A stretch of 9,382 nt of DNA from Accumulibacter sp. GTDB lineage: Bacteria > Pseudomonadota > Gammaproteobacteria > Burkholderiales > Rhodocyclaceae. Each line of letters opens with the position of its first letter. The stretch's first letter is position 1. The stretch lies in contig JAISQQ010000372.1 of the NCBI GenBank assembly GCA_031274075.1, positions 1-9,382 on the forward strand, written 5' to 3'. The translations under genes were made by a program, and so were the position numbers. The notes beneath the pieces were generated by a model. That model had not been told where the DNA came from. It saw only the letters and a program-made list of their open reading frames with translations, and made no database searches. Below, piece after piece: positions 1 through 7,002 of this stretch.

Positions 1-455
1 GCCAGCGTGAACGGACTGCCGGCGAAGCCGATCAGCGGCGCCGCGCCGGCCAGCGCCCGCCGCGTCTCGGCGACGGCGTCCATGACGTAGCGCAGATGCT
101 CGCAAGGGTCCGGAACGCCGAGATCGCGGATGGCCCATTCCTCGCGCAGCGGCCGCTCGAAGCGCGGGCCTTCGCCTTCGCTGAAATACAGGCCCAGCCC
201 CATCGCGTCGGGCAGCGTCAGGATGTCCGAGAACACGATCGCCGCGTCGAGGCGGTAGCGGGCCAAAGGCTGCAAGGCCGCCTCGCAGCACAGCGCCGGA
301 CTCTTGCACAGTTGCAGGAAACTCCCCGCCCGCCGCCGCGTCTCGCCGTACTCGGGCAAATAGCGCCCCGCCTGGCGCATCAGCCACACCGGCGTGTAAT
401 CGGTCGGCTGGCGCAGCAAGGCGCGCAGGAAGGTGTCGTTGCGGGGTCTATTCAT
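1..455 (-). CDS. hemE: Uroporphyrinogen decarboxylase HemE (N-terminal part, cut by window edge)
   Basis: HemE decarboxylates the four acetate side chains of uroporphyrinogen III to give coproporphyrinogen III, a cytosolic step of haem and sirohaem-branch tetrapyrrole synthesis. About 151 of the roughly 350-360 residues usual for the family are visible. The N-terminus contains the substrate-binding signature [10 protein letters not shown] (Arg27 and Arg31) and FSDIL with the catalytic-type Asp77, followed by the conserved [10 protein letters not shown] stretch at the window edge. The ATG at 455-453 is chosen because the family starts 10-15 residues before the RALLRQPTD segment; a weak GAGA lies 6 nt upstream. 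The gene runs in the same direction as flrB and flrC and starts 90 bp beyond the flrC stop, with repeat A filling the gap. Haem synthesis has no functional link to motility, so it is probably only a neighbour. I saw no convincing promoter of its own. The identification is secure from the motifs. Confidence 0.96.
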   Translation of the reverse strand, partial: MNRPRNDTFLRALLRQPTDYTPVWLMRQAGRYLPEYGETRRRAGSFLQLCKSPALCCEAALQPLARYRLDAAIVFSDILTLPDAMGLGLYFSEGEGPRFERPLREEWAIRDLGVPDPCEHLRYVMDAVAETRRALAGAAPLIGFAGSPFTL

Positions 456-480
456 CTTGAATCTCGATTCGCTTTACATA

Positions 481-580
481 TCAGAGGACAGAGGATTGAT
501 GACAGAGGACAGTTCAGTTACCGGGCGCGAAGCGCCCGCAAATATTACTGTCTTCTGTCCTCTGTCTTCTGTCCTCTGAA
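481..580 (+). repeat. Heptamer-armed palindromic repeat, copy A
   Basis: The left arm has CAGAGGA units starting at 482, 489 and 503, with a diverged unit TTGATGA at 496. The core is a perfect 6-bp stem, GGGCGC (523-528) and GCGCCC (532-537), with loop GAA, flanked by GTTACC on the left and GCAAATATTACTG on the right. The right arm (549-580) is an array of TGTCTTC/TGTCCTC units, the inverse complement of the left arm, so TCAGAGGA at 481 pairs with TCCTCTGA ending at 579. The element lies between the flrC stop and the hemE start. It supplies the flrC stop codon (TAA, 547-545) and its last 11 codons. Family membership follows from comparison with copies B to E. Confidence 0.9.
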
Positions 581-1954
581 CTCTTCCAGCCATCCCGCGT
601 CGCGGTACTGCTTGAGCTTGTGGCGCAAGGTTCGTTCCGGTATGCCGAGACGTTCGCCGGCCAGCTTGCGCGAGCCGCCGACCGCCGCCAGCGTTTCCAG
701 GATGTGCTCGCGTTCGAGGTCGCGCATGTTGTCGCTTGCCGCGGCGTCGTCCGGGACGGGCGGCGCGGGGTTTGCCGGGCGCGCGCTTCTGGCGATCGGC
801 GGCAGCGCGCCCTTGATGATCGGCGGTAGCGCGAGATGCAGCGCCTCGGCCTCGACGCTGTCGCCCGCGGCCAGGATCACCGCGCGCTGCATGACGTTTT
901 CCAGCTCGCGCACGTTGCCCGGCCACGCATGGCGGCGCAGAGCTTCCTCGGCCGCCGGCGACAGGCGCAAGCCGCTGCGTCCCGAGCGCGCGCCGTGCTC
1001 GGCCAGGAAGCGCCTGGCCAGGGGCACGATATCGTCCGGACGCTGGCGCAGGGCCGGGATCAACAGCGGGAAAACGTTCAGCCGGTAGTAAACGTCTTCG
1101 CGCAGCACGCGCTTGGCCACGGCCTCGGCCATGTCGCGGTTGGAGGTGGCGATCAGGCGGATGTCGAGCGCCACCGGCTTCTTGCCGCCCACCCGCTCCA
1201 CCTCGCGCTCCTGGAGCACGCGCAACAGCTTGGCTTGCAGGGCCAGCGGCATTTCGGTCACTTCGTCGAGCAGCAGGGTGCCATCCTGCGCCTGTTCGAA
1301 TTTACCGGCCTGCGCCTGCTGCGCGCCGGTAAACGCGCCTTTTTCGTAGCCGAACAGCGTCGCTTCGAGCAGGCTGTCGGGGATGGCCGCGCAGTTGATG
1401 GCCACGAAGGGGCCGGCGCGGCGGGCCGAGTGGTTGTGGATGTAGCGCGCGACCACTTCCTTGCCGACGCCGCTCTCGCCGGTCAGCAGCACCGTGGTAT
1501 CGGTCCCGGCGACGCGCGCGGCCAGGGCGAACAGGTTGCGGCTGGCGGGATCGCAGGCCACCACGCGCTCGTCGTCGTCCATCGCTTCCGGCAGGCGATA
1601 GCGCGCCACGTGTTCGAGCAGCGCCCGCGGCTCGAAGGGCTTGAGCAGGAAGTCGCAGGCTCCCGCGCGCATCGCCTCGACCGCCCGGTCGACCTCGGCG
1701 TAGGCGGTCATCAGCACCACCGGGAGATGGGCGTGGCGGCTGCGAATCTCCTTGAGCAGGGCGATGCCGTCCATCGGCATCATGCGCACGTCGCTGACCA
1801 CCAGCGCCACCGCCCGCGTCTCCAGCAGGCGCAAGGCCTCCTCGCCGCCCGGCGCCGATATCGCCGCCTGCCCGGCGAGTTCGAGCGTATCGCAAACCGC
1901 CTCGCGCAAATTGGGGTCGTCCTCGACGACCAATACGGGTAGTCCCTGGGGCAT
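545..1954 (-). CDS. flrC: Sigma-54-dependent flagellar response regulator FlrC/FleR
   Basis: NtrC-family activator that, when phosphorylated by its partner kinase, remodels sigma-54 RNA polymerase at middle flagellar promoters. Counting from the chosen ATG, the receiver domain covers residues 5-120 with acidic residues Glu11/Asp12/Asp13, phosphoacceptor Asp55, Thr83 and Lys105. The AAA+ domain follows with Walker A GESGVGKE (159-166), the sigma-54 contact loop GAFTGA (206-211), Walker B LLLDEV (227-232) and WPGNVREL (344-351). A Fis-type helix-turn-helix lies near 416-450. Length is 469 residues, about normal. An in-frame ATG 24 nt upstream (1978) adds eight residues, but these lie in a dispersed repeat module, and homologues begin near the VLVVEDD strand. 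Neither start has a clear ribosome site. The last 11 residues, [11 protein letters not shown], are encoded by repeat A and follow the natural helix-turn-helix end. It lies downstream of flrB on the same strand; FleR is the Pseudomonas name. Confidence 0.93.
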   Translation of the reverse strand: MPQGLPVLVVEDDPNLREAVCDTLELAGQAAISAPGGEEALRLLETRAVALVVSDVRMMPMDGIALLKEIRSRHAHLPVVLMTAYAEVDRAVEAMRAGACDFLLKPFEPRALLEHVARYRLPEAMDDDERVVACDPASRNLFALAARVAGTDTTVLLTGESGVGKEVVARYIHNHSARRAGPFVAINCAAIPDSLLEATLFGYEKGAFTGAQQAQAGKFEQAQDGTLLLDEVTEMPLALQAKLLRVLQEREVERVGGKKPVALDIRLIATSNRDMAEAVAKRVLREDVYYRLNVFPLLIPALRQRPDDIVPLARRFLAEHGARSGRSGLRLSPAAEEALRRHAWPGNVRELENVMQRAVILAAGDSVEAEALHLALPPIIKGALPPIARSARPANPAPPVPDDAAASDNMRDLEREHILETLAAVGGSRKLAGERLGIPERTLRHKLKQYRDAGWLEEFRGQKTEDRRQ

Positions 1955-1956
1955 CG

Positions 1957-2007
1957 TTTTAGTCAAGTCTTGGCACATTTCATCATATTGAACACTGGTA
2001 TGGGCAT
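1957..2007. repeat. Dispersed ~50-bp module, copy 1 (at flrC start)
   Basis: This stretch aligns with 8946-8997 on the same strand. The shared blocks, in order, are CGTTTT just before and at the start, GTCAAG, TTG, CACATT, CATC, TGGTAT and GCAT. By eye about 33 of 46 positions agree from GTCAAG to GCAT, with one single-base gap. The module directly abuts the end of repeat B. It contains the upstream alternative start codon of flrC (1978-1976), so those eight extra residues would be repeat-derived. Function is unknown to me. Confidence 0.6.
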
Positions 2008-2008
2008 T

Positions 2009-2123
2009 TCAGAGGACAGAGGACAGAGGACAGTCCAGTTACCGGGCGCGAAACGCCCGCAAATATTACTGTCATCTGTCATCTGTCTTCTGTCCTCTGA
2101 ACCCTGTCCTCTGTCCTCTGAAC
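2009..2123 (+). repeat. Heptamer-armed palindromic repeat, copy B
   Basis: The left arm has three perfect CAGAGGA units starting at 2010, 2017 and 2024. The core stem GGGCG (2044-2048) and CGCCC (2054-2058) encloses CGAAA; compared with copy A one base has changed, opening the innermost pair. Flanks are GTTACC and GCAAATATTACTG as in copy A. The right arm has seven complete 7-bp units from 2070 to 2118 in unbroken register (two TGTCATC, then TGTCTTC, TGTCCTC, TGAACCC and two TGTCCTC) and ends TGAACC. The element begins 7 bp beyond the flrB stop codon and fills the gap to flrC, leaving a 1978- or 1954-start for flrC on the far side of the ~50-bp module. Confidence 0.9.
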
Positions 2124-2130
2124 CGCGATA

Positions 2131-3324
2131 CTACCGCGCCGGACCGGTCGGCAGGGTGATGACGAACTCCGAACCCGCGCCGGGCTTCGAGCTGGCCTCG
2201 ATCGAGCCGCCGTGCGCCCGCGCCACGCCGAGCGCGATCGCCAGGCCCAGGCCGGTGCCCTGGCCGCGCGTGGTGAAGAACGGTTCGAAGACCCGGGCCT
2301 GCGTTTCCGGCGTCATGCCGCTTCCGGTGTCGCGCACGCCGATGCGCGCCAGCCCCTCGCCGACCCTGGCGTCGAGCGTGATTTCGCGGACGCCTTCGAC
2401 GCCTTCGCAGGCTTGCAGGGCGTTTTCCAGCAGGTTGAGCAAGGCGCCGCCGAGCGCCTTTCGGCTTCCGGTGATCCTGGCGTCGCCCGGCTGCGCCGCG
2501 ACCCGCAGCGCCACTCCTTTTTGCCGGCACAGCGGCTCGACGGTCTGGACGGCTTCGGCGATCAGCGCGGCGACGGCGATCACGTCGCGGCCGATGCTTT
2601 CTCCGCGCGCGAACAGCAGGACGTCGTGGATCAGGCGCTCCAGGCGCTTCAATTGTTCGGCGGTCTTGCCGGCGAAGCGCATCCGGGCCGCGTCCGGCAA
2701 TTCCGGCTGCGCGAGGTTGGCGCTGTACAGCAGGGCGGTGGCCAGCGGCGTGCGCAACTGGTGCGCCAGCGACGCGGCCATCTCGCCCATCGCCGCCAGG
2801 CGCTGATTGCGTTCCAGGTTGGCTTTCAGTTCGTGCGCCACGGTGATGTCGTGGATCAGCAGCAGGCGTCCGCCCGCCGAATCGAGCGGACTTTCGGCAA
2901 TCGCCACGCGGCGCGCGCCGAGCTGCCACTCGTCGGGTGCGTCGGTGGGCAACAGGCGGCTGCCGGCGATCGCCGCCCAGTCGCCGCCCGTGAGCGCCTC
3001 GCCGAACATGCCCTGCGCCGCCGGATTGGCCTCGCCGACCGTGGCCGCGCTGTCGAGCACCACCACCCCGGCCGGCAGGGCGCTCAACAACAAGGATAGG
3101 CGTTCGGACAAGGCTTCCTTCTCCCGGTACTGCCGGCGCAGTTCGCCGTTGGCCACCGCCAGCTCCGCCGTCAGCGACTCGACGCGGCGCTGCAAGGCTT
3201 CATAGGCCTGCGTCAGCTCCAGTGAAACCTGGTTGAAAACATCGAATGCCCGCTGCAGTTCCCGCGCTTTCGTCTCGGGAGCCGGCATCTGCGCCGCATC
3301 GCCCATTTCGTTGGATAATCCCAT
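2131..3324 (-). CDS. flrB: Flagellar sensor histidine kinase FlrB/FleS
   Basis: Cytosolic histidine kinase that phosphorylates FlrC. No membrane segment is visible in its 397 residues, as is usual for FlrB/FleS. Residues 20-80 are a likely coiled coil, and 80-165 form a PAS-like domain (LPAGVVVLDSAATVGEANPA region). The dimerisation and phosphotransfer helix carries His188 in SLAHQLRTPLATALL. The ATP-binding domain has an N-box around Asn297/Asn301, a G1 box with Asp332 (RDTGSGM), and a G2 box GQGTGLGLA (354-362). The ATG at 3324 is the longest start. Met7 and Met13 are alternatives, and none has a good ribosome site. The gene ends TAG at 2133-2131, only 7 bp before repeat B. It is divergent from fliF across 79 bp. 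I found no convincing sigma-54 or sigma-70 promoter on this strand, so its regulation is unresolved. Confidence 0.93.
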   Translation of the reverse strand: MGLSNEMGDAAQMPAPETKARELQRAFDVFNQVSLELTQAYEALQRRVESLTAELAVANGELRRQYREKEALSERLSLLLSALPAGVVVLDSAATVGEANPAAQGMFGEALTGGDWAAIAGSRLLPTDAPDEWQLGARRVAIAESPLDSAGGRLLLIHDITVAHELKANLERNQRLAAMGEMAASLAHQLRTPLATALLYSANLAQPELPDAARMRFAGKTAEQLKRLERLIHDVLLFARGESIGRDVIAVAALIAEAVQTVEPLCRQKGVALRVAAQPGDARITGSRKALGGALLNLLENALQACEGVEGVREITLDARVGEGLARIGVRDTGSGMTPETQARVFEPFFTTRGQGTGLGLAIALGVARAHGGSIEASSKPGAGSEFVITLPTGPAR

Positions 3325-3329
3325 GCAAT
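3311..3329 (+). promoter_or_regulatory. Candidate sigma-54 (-24/-12) promoter for fliF
   Basis: TTGG at 3311-3314 and ATGCA at 3323-3327 place GG (3313-3314) and GC (3325-3326) exactly 12 bp apart, as sigma-54 requires, but only about 8 of 13 consensus positions match. The implied start near 3338 leaves a 66-nt leader to the fliF ATG. The site overlaps the flrB start codon on the other strand. The call is plausible because an NtrC-type activator gene is adjacent and flagellar basal-body operons often use sigma-54, but the -24 box is weak. A TACAAT hexamer at 3337-3342 lacks a -35 box at normal spacing. Confidence 0.35.
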
Positions 3330-3403
3330 AACCAGCTACAATAGTAAGATATTTCCTGACTTTTTTGCCTGATCAATCTCGGCCTCGACCCACTATCGCG
3401 CGC

Positions 3404-5149
3404 ATGGCGGCAACCGGAATCGAAACCTCCCCCGCAACGGCCCTTGGCAATCCGCTGGACCGCGTGCGCCAAGCGTTCGGGCGGCTGACCAATCAGCAGA
3501 AAATCCTGTTGGCCGTGGCGCTCGCCGCGCTGCTCGCCATCGCCGTCGCCACCAGCACCTGGCTCAAGCAGACCGATTACCGGGTGCTCTTCTCGAACGT
3601 CTCGGAACGCGACGGCGGCGCGATCATCGCCGCGCTCGAACAGATGAACATCCCGTACCGCTTCAGCGAAAGCGGCAACGCCATCCAGATTCCCGGCGAG
3701 CGGGTGTACGAAGTGCGCCTGCGCCTGGCGACCCAGGGGCTGCCCAAGGGCGGCAACGTCGGCTTCGAGCTGCTGGAAAACCAGAAATTCGGCATCAGCC
3801 AGTTCGCCGAACAGATCAACTACCAGCGCGGACTCGAAGGCGAGCTGGCGCGCACCATCCAGGCGATCGGGGCGGTGCAGGCGGCGCGCGTGCACCTCGC
3901 CATCCCCAAGCCCACGGTCTTCGTGCGCGAGGAACTCAAGCCGTCGGCGTCGGTGCTGCTCAACCTCTACCCCGGCCGTTCGCTCGATCCGGCGCAGGTC
4001 GCGGGCATCCAGAACCTGGTGGCCGCCAGCGTGCCGAATCTCTCGCCGGAGAGCGTCAAGCTGATCGACCAGAGCGGCGCGGTGATCTCCCAGTTGAAGA
4101 ATCCGCTGATGCTGGCCGGGCTCGATCCGACGCAGATCCGGTACATCCGGGAGATCGAAGCCGCCGCCATCCAGCGCGTCGAGGACATCCTGTCTCCGAT
4201 CCTCGGGCCGGGGAATTTCCGCGTGCAGGTCGCCGCCGACATCGATTTCTCGCTGAACGAACAGACCGCGGAGACCTACCGTCCGAACACGACGCCGCCG
4301 GAAATCAGCATCCGCAGCCAGCAGACCAGCGAATCGGCGAGCACCATGCCGTCGCCGGGGGGCGTGCCGGGGGCGCTTTCCAACCAGCCGCCGGTGCCGG
4401 CGACGGCGCCCTTGACCCAGCCGGCGGTACCCGGCGCCGGAGCGCCCGCGGCCAGCGGCGCGCCGCCGGTGCCGGGACAGATCAACGCCGCCGGCGTGCA
4501 GGCGCCGATCGCCAACATCGGACAGCCGATCAACACGCGCAAGGATTCGACGCTCAATTACGAAGTCGACCGCACCATCCGCCACACCAAGCAGTCGGTC
4601 GGCGTCATCCGGCGCTTGACGGCGGCGGTGGCGGTCAATCATCGCAAGGACGCCAAGGGGGTAGTCAGGGCGCTCGCCGAGCCCGAGCTGCGCCAGATCA
4701 ACGATCTGGTCAAGGAGGCCATCGGCTTCAGCCAGGAACGCGGCGATTCGGTGTCGGTGGCCAACGCGCCGTTTACCGAGGTCGAGAAGACCGAGACGGA
4801 AACCCCGGTGTGGAAGGACCCGGAATTCATCCTGACGACCTCCAAGGACGTCTTCAAGTACGGCTTCATCGCCCTGATCGCCTTCTACCTGATCTTCAAG
4901 ATCATCATGCCGCTGGTGCGCGCCACGCTCCCGCCGCCGCCGCGCCCGGAGGTGGGCAGCGGCATCGACACCGTCGACGAGGAAAGGGAAGGGGAAGGGG
5001 AAAGGGAAGGGGAAGAAAAGGCCCACGAGCCGACCGCGGCCGAACTGCTCGAACAGAAACTGGCGCAGGCGCGCGAGATCGCGCGGCAAAACCCGAAGGC
5101 GGTGGCCGACATCATCAAGGACTGGACGGGCGCCAACAATGGCGGATGA
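3404..5149 (+). CDS. fliF: Flagellar MS-ring protein FliF
   Basis: Inner-membrane protein that assembles the MS ring, the base for the rotor and housing of the export gate. From the ATG at 3404 it has 581 residues, normal for the family. A first membrane helix lies at about 34-52 and a second at about 486-505, with the periplasmic ring-building modules between them, including the conserved GGVPGALSNQPP segment. This is followed by a Pro/Ala-rich linker to about residue 375. The cytoplasmic tail has a Glu-rich stretch (526-539) from a purine microsatellite and then the FliG-binding helix (ELLEQKLAQAREIARQNP) to the C-terminus. A TTG at 3365 would add 13 residues of basic character. ATG is preferred, although neither has a visible ribosome site. 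It overlaps fliG by 11 nt. fliE, often just upstream of fliF, is not here. Confidence 0.96.
   Translation: MAATGIETSPATALGNPLDRVRQAFGRLTNQQKILLAVALAALLAIAVATSTWLKQTDYRVLFSNVSERDGGAIIAALEQMNIPYRFSESGNAIQIPGERVYEVRLRLATQGLPKGGNVGFELLENQKFGISQFAEQINYQRGLEGELARTIQAIGAVQAARVHLAIPKPTVFVREELKPSASVLLNLYPGRSLDPAQVAGIQNLVAASVPNLSPESVKLIDQSGAVISQLKNPLMLAGLDPTQIRYIREIEAAAIQRVEDILSPILGPGNFRVQVAADIDFSLNEQTAETYRPNTTPPEISIRSQQTSESASTMPSPGGVPGALSNQPPVPATAPLTQPAVPGAGAPAASGAPPVPGQINAAGVQAPIANIGQPINTRKDSTLNYEVDRTIRHTKQSVGVIRRLTAAVAVNHRKDAKGVVRALAEPELRQINDLVKEAIGFSQERGDSVSVANAPFTEVEKTETETPVWKDPEFILTTSKDVFKYGFIALIAFYLIFKIIMPLVRATLPPPPRPEVGSGIDTVDEEREGEGEREGEEKAHEPTAAELLEQKLAQAREIARQNPKAVADIIKDWTGANNGG
4979..5021 (+). 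repeat. 43-nt all-purine microsatellite inside fliF
   Basis: An uninterrupted purine run built of 6-bp units of the AGGGAA / GGGGAA type. It encodes alternating Glu with Arg or Gly at FliF residues 526-539, between the second membrane helix and the FliG-binding helix. The unit length is a multiple of three, so gain or loss of units would change the linker length without a frameshift. Confidence 0.8.
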
Positions 5150-6134
5150 CGGCCTCGAAAAAAGCGCCATCCTGCTCATCGCGCTGGGCGAGGACTACGC
5201 CTCCGAAGTGCTCAAGCACCTCGGCCCGCGGGAGGTGCAAAAGCTCGGCCACGCCATGGCGGCGCTGAAAACGGTGCCGCGCGCCAGGATGGAGGAGGTG
5301 CTGGCCGAATTCCACGCAACGGCCGCCGAATCCGCCGGGGTGAGCGTCGATACCGACGCCTACGTGCGCTCGGTGCTGACCAAGGCGCTGGGCGACGACA
5401 AGGCCAGCAATCTCATTTCGCGCATCCTGCAGGGCGGCGACACCAACGGCATCGAGGGACTCAAGTGGCTGGACGCGCCGACCGTGGCCGACCTGATCCG
5501 CAACGAGCATCCGCAGATCATCGCCACGATTCTCGTGCACCTCGAGAAGGACCACGTCAGCGACATCCTCAACAACTTCACCGATCGCCTGCGCAACGAC
5601 GTCGTGCTGCGCATCGCCACGCTGGAGGGTATCCAGCCGGAGGCGCTGAAGGAACTCAACGACGTCATGCTGCGCCTGCTTTCCGGCTCCGCCAACATCA
5701 AGAAATCGGCCATGGGCGGCGTGCGCACGGTCGCCGAGATCCTGAATTACATGGGTTCCGCCAACGAAACGACGGTGATCGATTCGATCCGCGAGTACGA
5801 CCCGGATCTGGCCCAGCGCATCCTCGATGAAATGTTCGTGTTCGAGAACCTGCTCGATATCGACGACCGCTCGATCCAGCTCTTGCTGCGCGAAATCCAG
5901 TCGGACTCGCTGATCCTGGCGATGAAGGGCGCGTCGGAGGAATTGCGCGAAAAAATCTTCAAGAACATGTCCCAGCGCGCGGCGGAAATGCTGCGCGAGG
6001 ATCTGGAATCGCGCGGCCCGGTGCGCCTTTCCGAAGTCGAGAGCGAGCAGAAGGAAATCCTCAAGATCGTCCGCCGCCTAGCCGACGAAGGCCAGATCGT
6101 GCTCGGCGGCGCCGGCGGCGAACAGATGGTCTGA
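5139..6134 (+). CDS. fliG: Flagellar motor switch protein FliG
   Basis: Rotor protein that binds the FliF tail with its N-terminal domain and meets the stator MotA with its C-terminal domain, generating torque and carrying the switch state to FliM. Length is 331 residues, the same as in enteric bacteria. The middle-domain EHPQ motif is at 123-126 and MGGVRTVAEILN at 192-203. The torque helix retains the charged set Lys263, Arg280, Glu287, Asp288 and Arg296, matching by alignment Lys264, Arg281, Asp288, Asp289 and Arg297 of the E. coli protein, with Glu in place of the first Asp. The ATG lies within the last codons of fliF (11-nt overlap), indicating translational coupling. fliH begins 27 nt after the stop. 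There is nothing abnormal in the gene. Confidence 0.97.
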   Translation: MADDGLEKSAILLIALGEDYASEVLKHLGPREVQKLGHAMAALKTVPRARMEEVLAEFHATAAESAGVSVDTDAYVRSVLTKALGDDKASNLISRILQGGDTNGIEGLKWLDAPTVADLIRNEHPQIIATILVHLEKDHVSDILNNFTDRLRNDVVLRIATLEGIQPEALKELNDVMLRLLSGSANIKKSAMGGVRTVAEILNYMGSANETTVIDSIREYDPDLAQRILDEMFVFENLLDIDDRSIQLLLREIQSDSLILAMKGASEELREKIFKNMSQRAAEMLREDLESRGPVRLSEVESEQKEILKIVRRLADEGQIVLGGAGGEQMV

Positions 6135-6161
6135 CGCCGCCGTCACCGCCACACCACACCC

Positions 6162-6911
6162 ATGACCGGCTTCATTCCCAAGGAAAAACTCACGGCCTAC
6201 CAGCGCTGGGAGCTGGCCGCGTTCGACCGGGACGAAGCGGCGGAGGAGGAGCCGCCGCCGCAAAAGACCGGGGCCGGGGAAGCGCCGCCGTCCGCCGGAA
6301 CGCCGAAGCCGGTGGAAGCGCCCGAGCCGCCGCCGGTCGTCCTGCCCACCGCCGCCGACATCGAGCGCATGCACGACGAGGCGCACCAGCAGGGTTACGC
6401 GGAGGGCTATGCGGCGGGCCAGGCCGAGGGCCACGCGGCCGGATACGCGGCCGGGCAGACCGAGGGCCAGGCCGAGGCGCGGGAAGCCGCCGCCCGGATG
6501 GCGGAAATCCTGGGGAGCCTGGAGCAGGCCGCGGGGGAAATCGAGCAGGGCGTCGGCGAGCAGTTGCTGGCCACCGCCGTGGAGATCGCCGGCCAGATGC
6601 TGCGCCAGAGCCTGCGGATCAAGCCCGAACTGCTCTTGCCGGTGGTGCGCGAGGCGATCGACGCGCTCCAGTTCAGTTCCGGCCACGCGGCCTTGCTGCT
6701 GCACCCCGACGACGCCGCGCTGGTCCAGGCTCAAATCGGCGATCACCTGGCCCACGACAACTGGCGGATCATCGAGGACGCGTCCCTGACCCGCGGCGGC
6801 TGCCGCGTCGAACTCGGCGCCAGCGAAGTGGACGCGACCGTGGAAACGCGCTGGAAGCGCGTCATCGAAACCATCGGCGTCCGCCGCGACTGGTTGTCGG
6901 AGGACAGATGA
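6162..6911 (+). CDS. fliH: Flagellar export ATPase regulator FliH
   Basis: Peripheral stator-like protein that dimerises, binds the N-terminus of FliI and anchors the export ATPase at the C-ring. It has 249 residues. The N-terminal part is acidic and Pro/Ala-rich (about 20-65). It is followed by the family's glycine repeat, with Gly at 78, 82, 86, 90, 94, 98 and 102 (GxxxG register). A coiled coil and a C-terminal globular domain ([17 protein letters not shown], then [12 protein letters not shown]) complete the protein. The ATG is 27 nt after fliG; no strong ribosome site is seen. The last four residues, SEDR, and the TGA stop lie in the first two heptamers of repeat C, so the natural end of the gene was replaced or extended by the repeat. 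fliI follows 91 bp later, a gap wholly occupied by repeat C. Confidence 0.94.
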   Translation: MTGFIPKEKLTAYQRWELAAFDRDEAAEEEPPPQKTGAGEAPPSAGTPKPVEAPEPPPVVLPTAADIERMHDEAHQQGYAEGYAAGQAEGHAAGYAAGQTEGQAEAREAAARMAEILGSLEQAAGEIEQGVGEQLLATAVEIAGQMLRQSLRIKPELLLPVVREAIDALQFSSGHAALLLHPDDAALVQAQIGDHLAHDNWRIIEDASLTRGGCRVELGASEVDATVETRWKRVIETIGVRRDWLSEDR

Positions 6912-6998
6912 CAGGGTTCAGAGGACAGAGGACAGAAGACAGAGGACAGTTCAGTTACCGGGCGCTTCGCGCCCGCAAATATTACTGTCTTCTGGAAC
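6898..6998 (+). repeat. Heptamer-armed palindromic repeat, copy C
   Basis: The left arm has seven units in register starting at 6898, 6905, 6912, 6919, 6926, 6933 and 6940, all variants of CAGAGGA. The unit at 6905 (CAGATGA) contains the fliH stop. The core stem GGGCGC (6960-6965) and GCGCCC (6969-6974) has loop TTC, the reverse complement of the copy A loop, while the outer flanks GTTACC and GCAAATATTACTG keep the copy A orientation. The right arm is short: one TGTCTTC unit (6986-6992), then TGGAAC, which resembles the TGAACC end of copies A and B. The GGAA at 6994-6997 sits 5 nt before the fliI start codon. Confidence 0.88.
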
Positions 6999-7002
6999 TA
7001 CG

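Noticed and set aside
836..1942. Plus-strand open frame of 368 codons opposite flrC
   Set aside because: Antisense shadow of flrC, which has all receiver and AAA+ motifs in frame.
1970..1985. TTGGCAC resembling a sigma-54 -24 box
   Set aside because: The -12 position has CA (1984-1985) in place of GC, and the site points away from flrC toward the flrB 3' end.
1970..2806. Plus-strand open frame of 278 codons covering repeat B and the flrB 3' half
   Set aside because: The start is translated repeat (Glu-Asp-Arg-Gly-Gln period) and the rest is antisense to the kinase ATP-binding domain.
3343..3385. Sigma-70 promoter for flrB on the minus strand (TTGATC with TATCTT)
   Set aside because: Spacing is 19 bp and each hexamer matches only four of six positions, too weak to call.
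3365..3403. TTG start for fliF adding 13 residues
   Set aside because: No ribosome-binding site precedes it, and the added basic Pro-rich residues are not expected at a FliF N-terminus. The ATG at 3404 gives a normal length.
3200..5179. Long minus-strand open frame of 659 codons across fliF and into flrB
   Set aside because: It is antisense to clear fliF coding, is rich in Arg/Asp/His/Gly as expected for a GC-rich shadow frame, has no family motif, and overlaps the flrB N-terminus.
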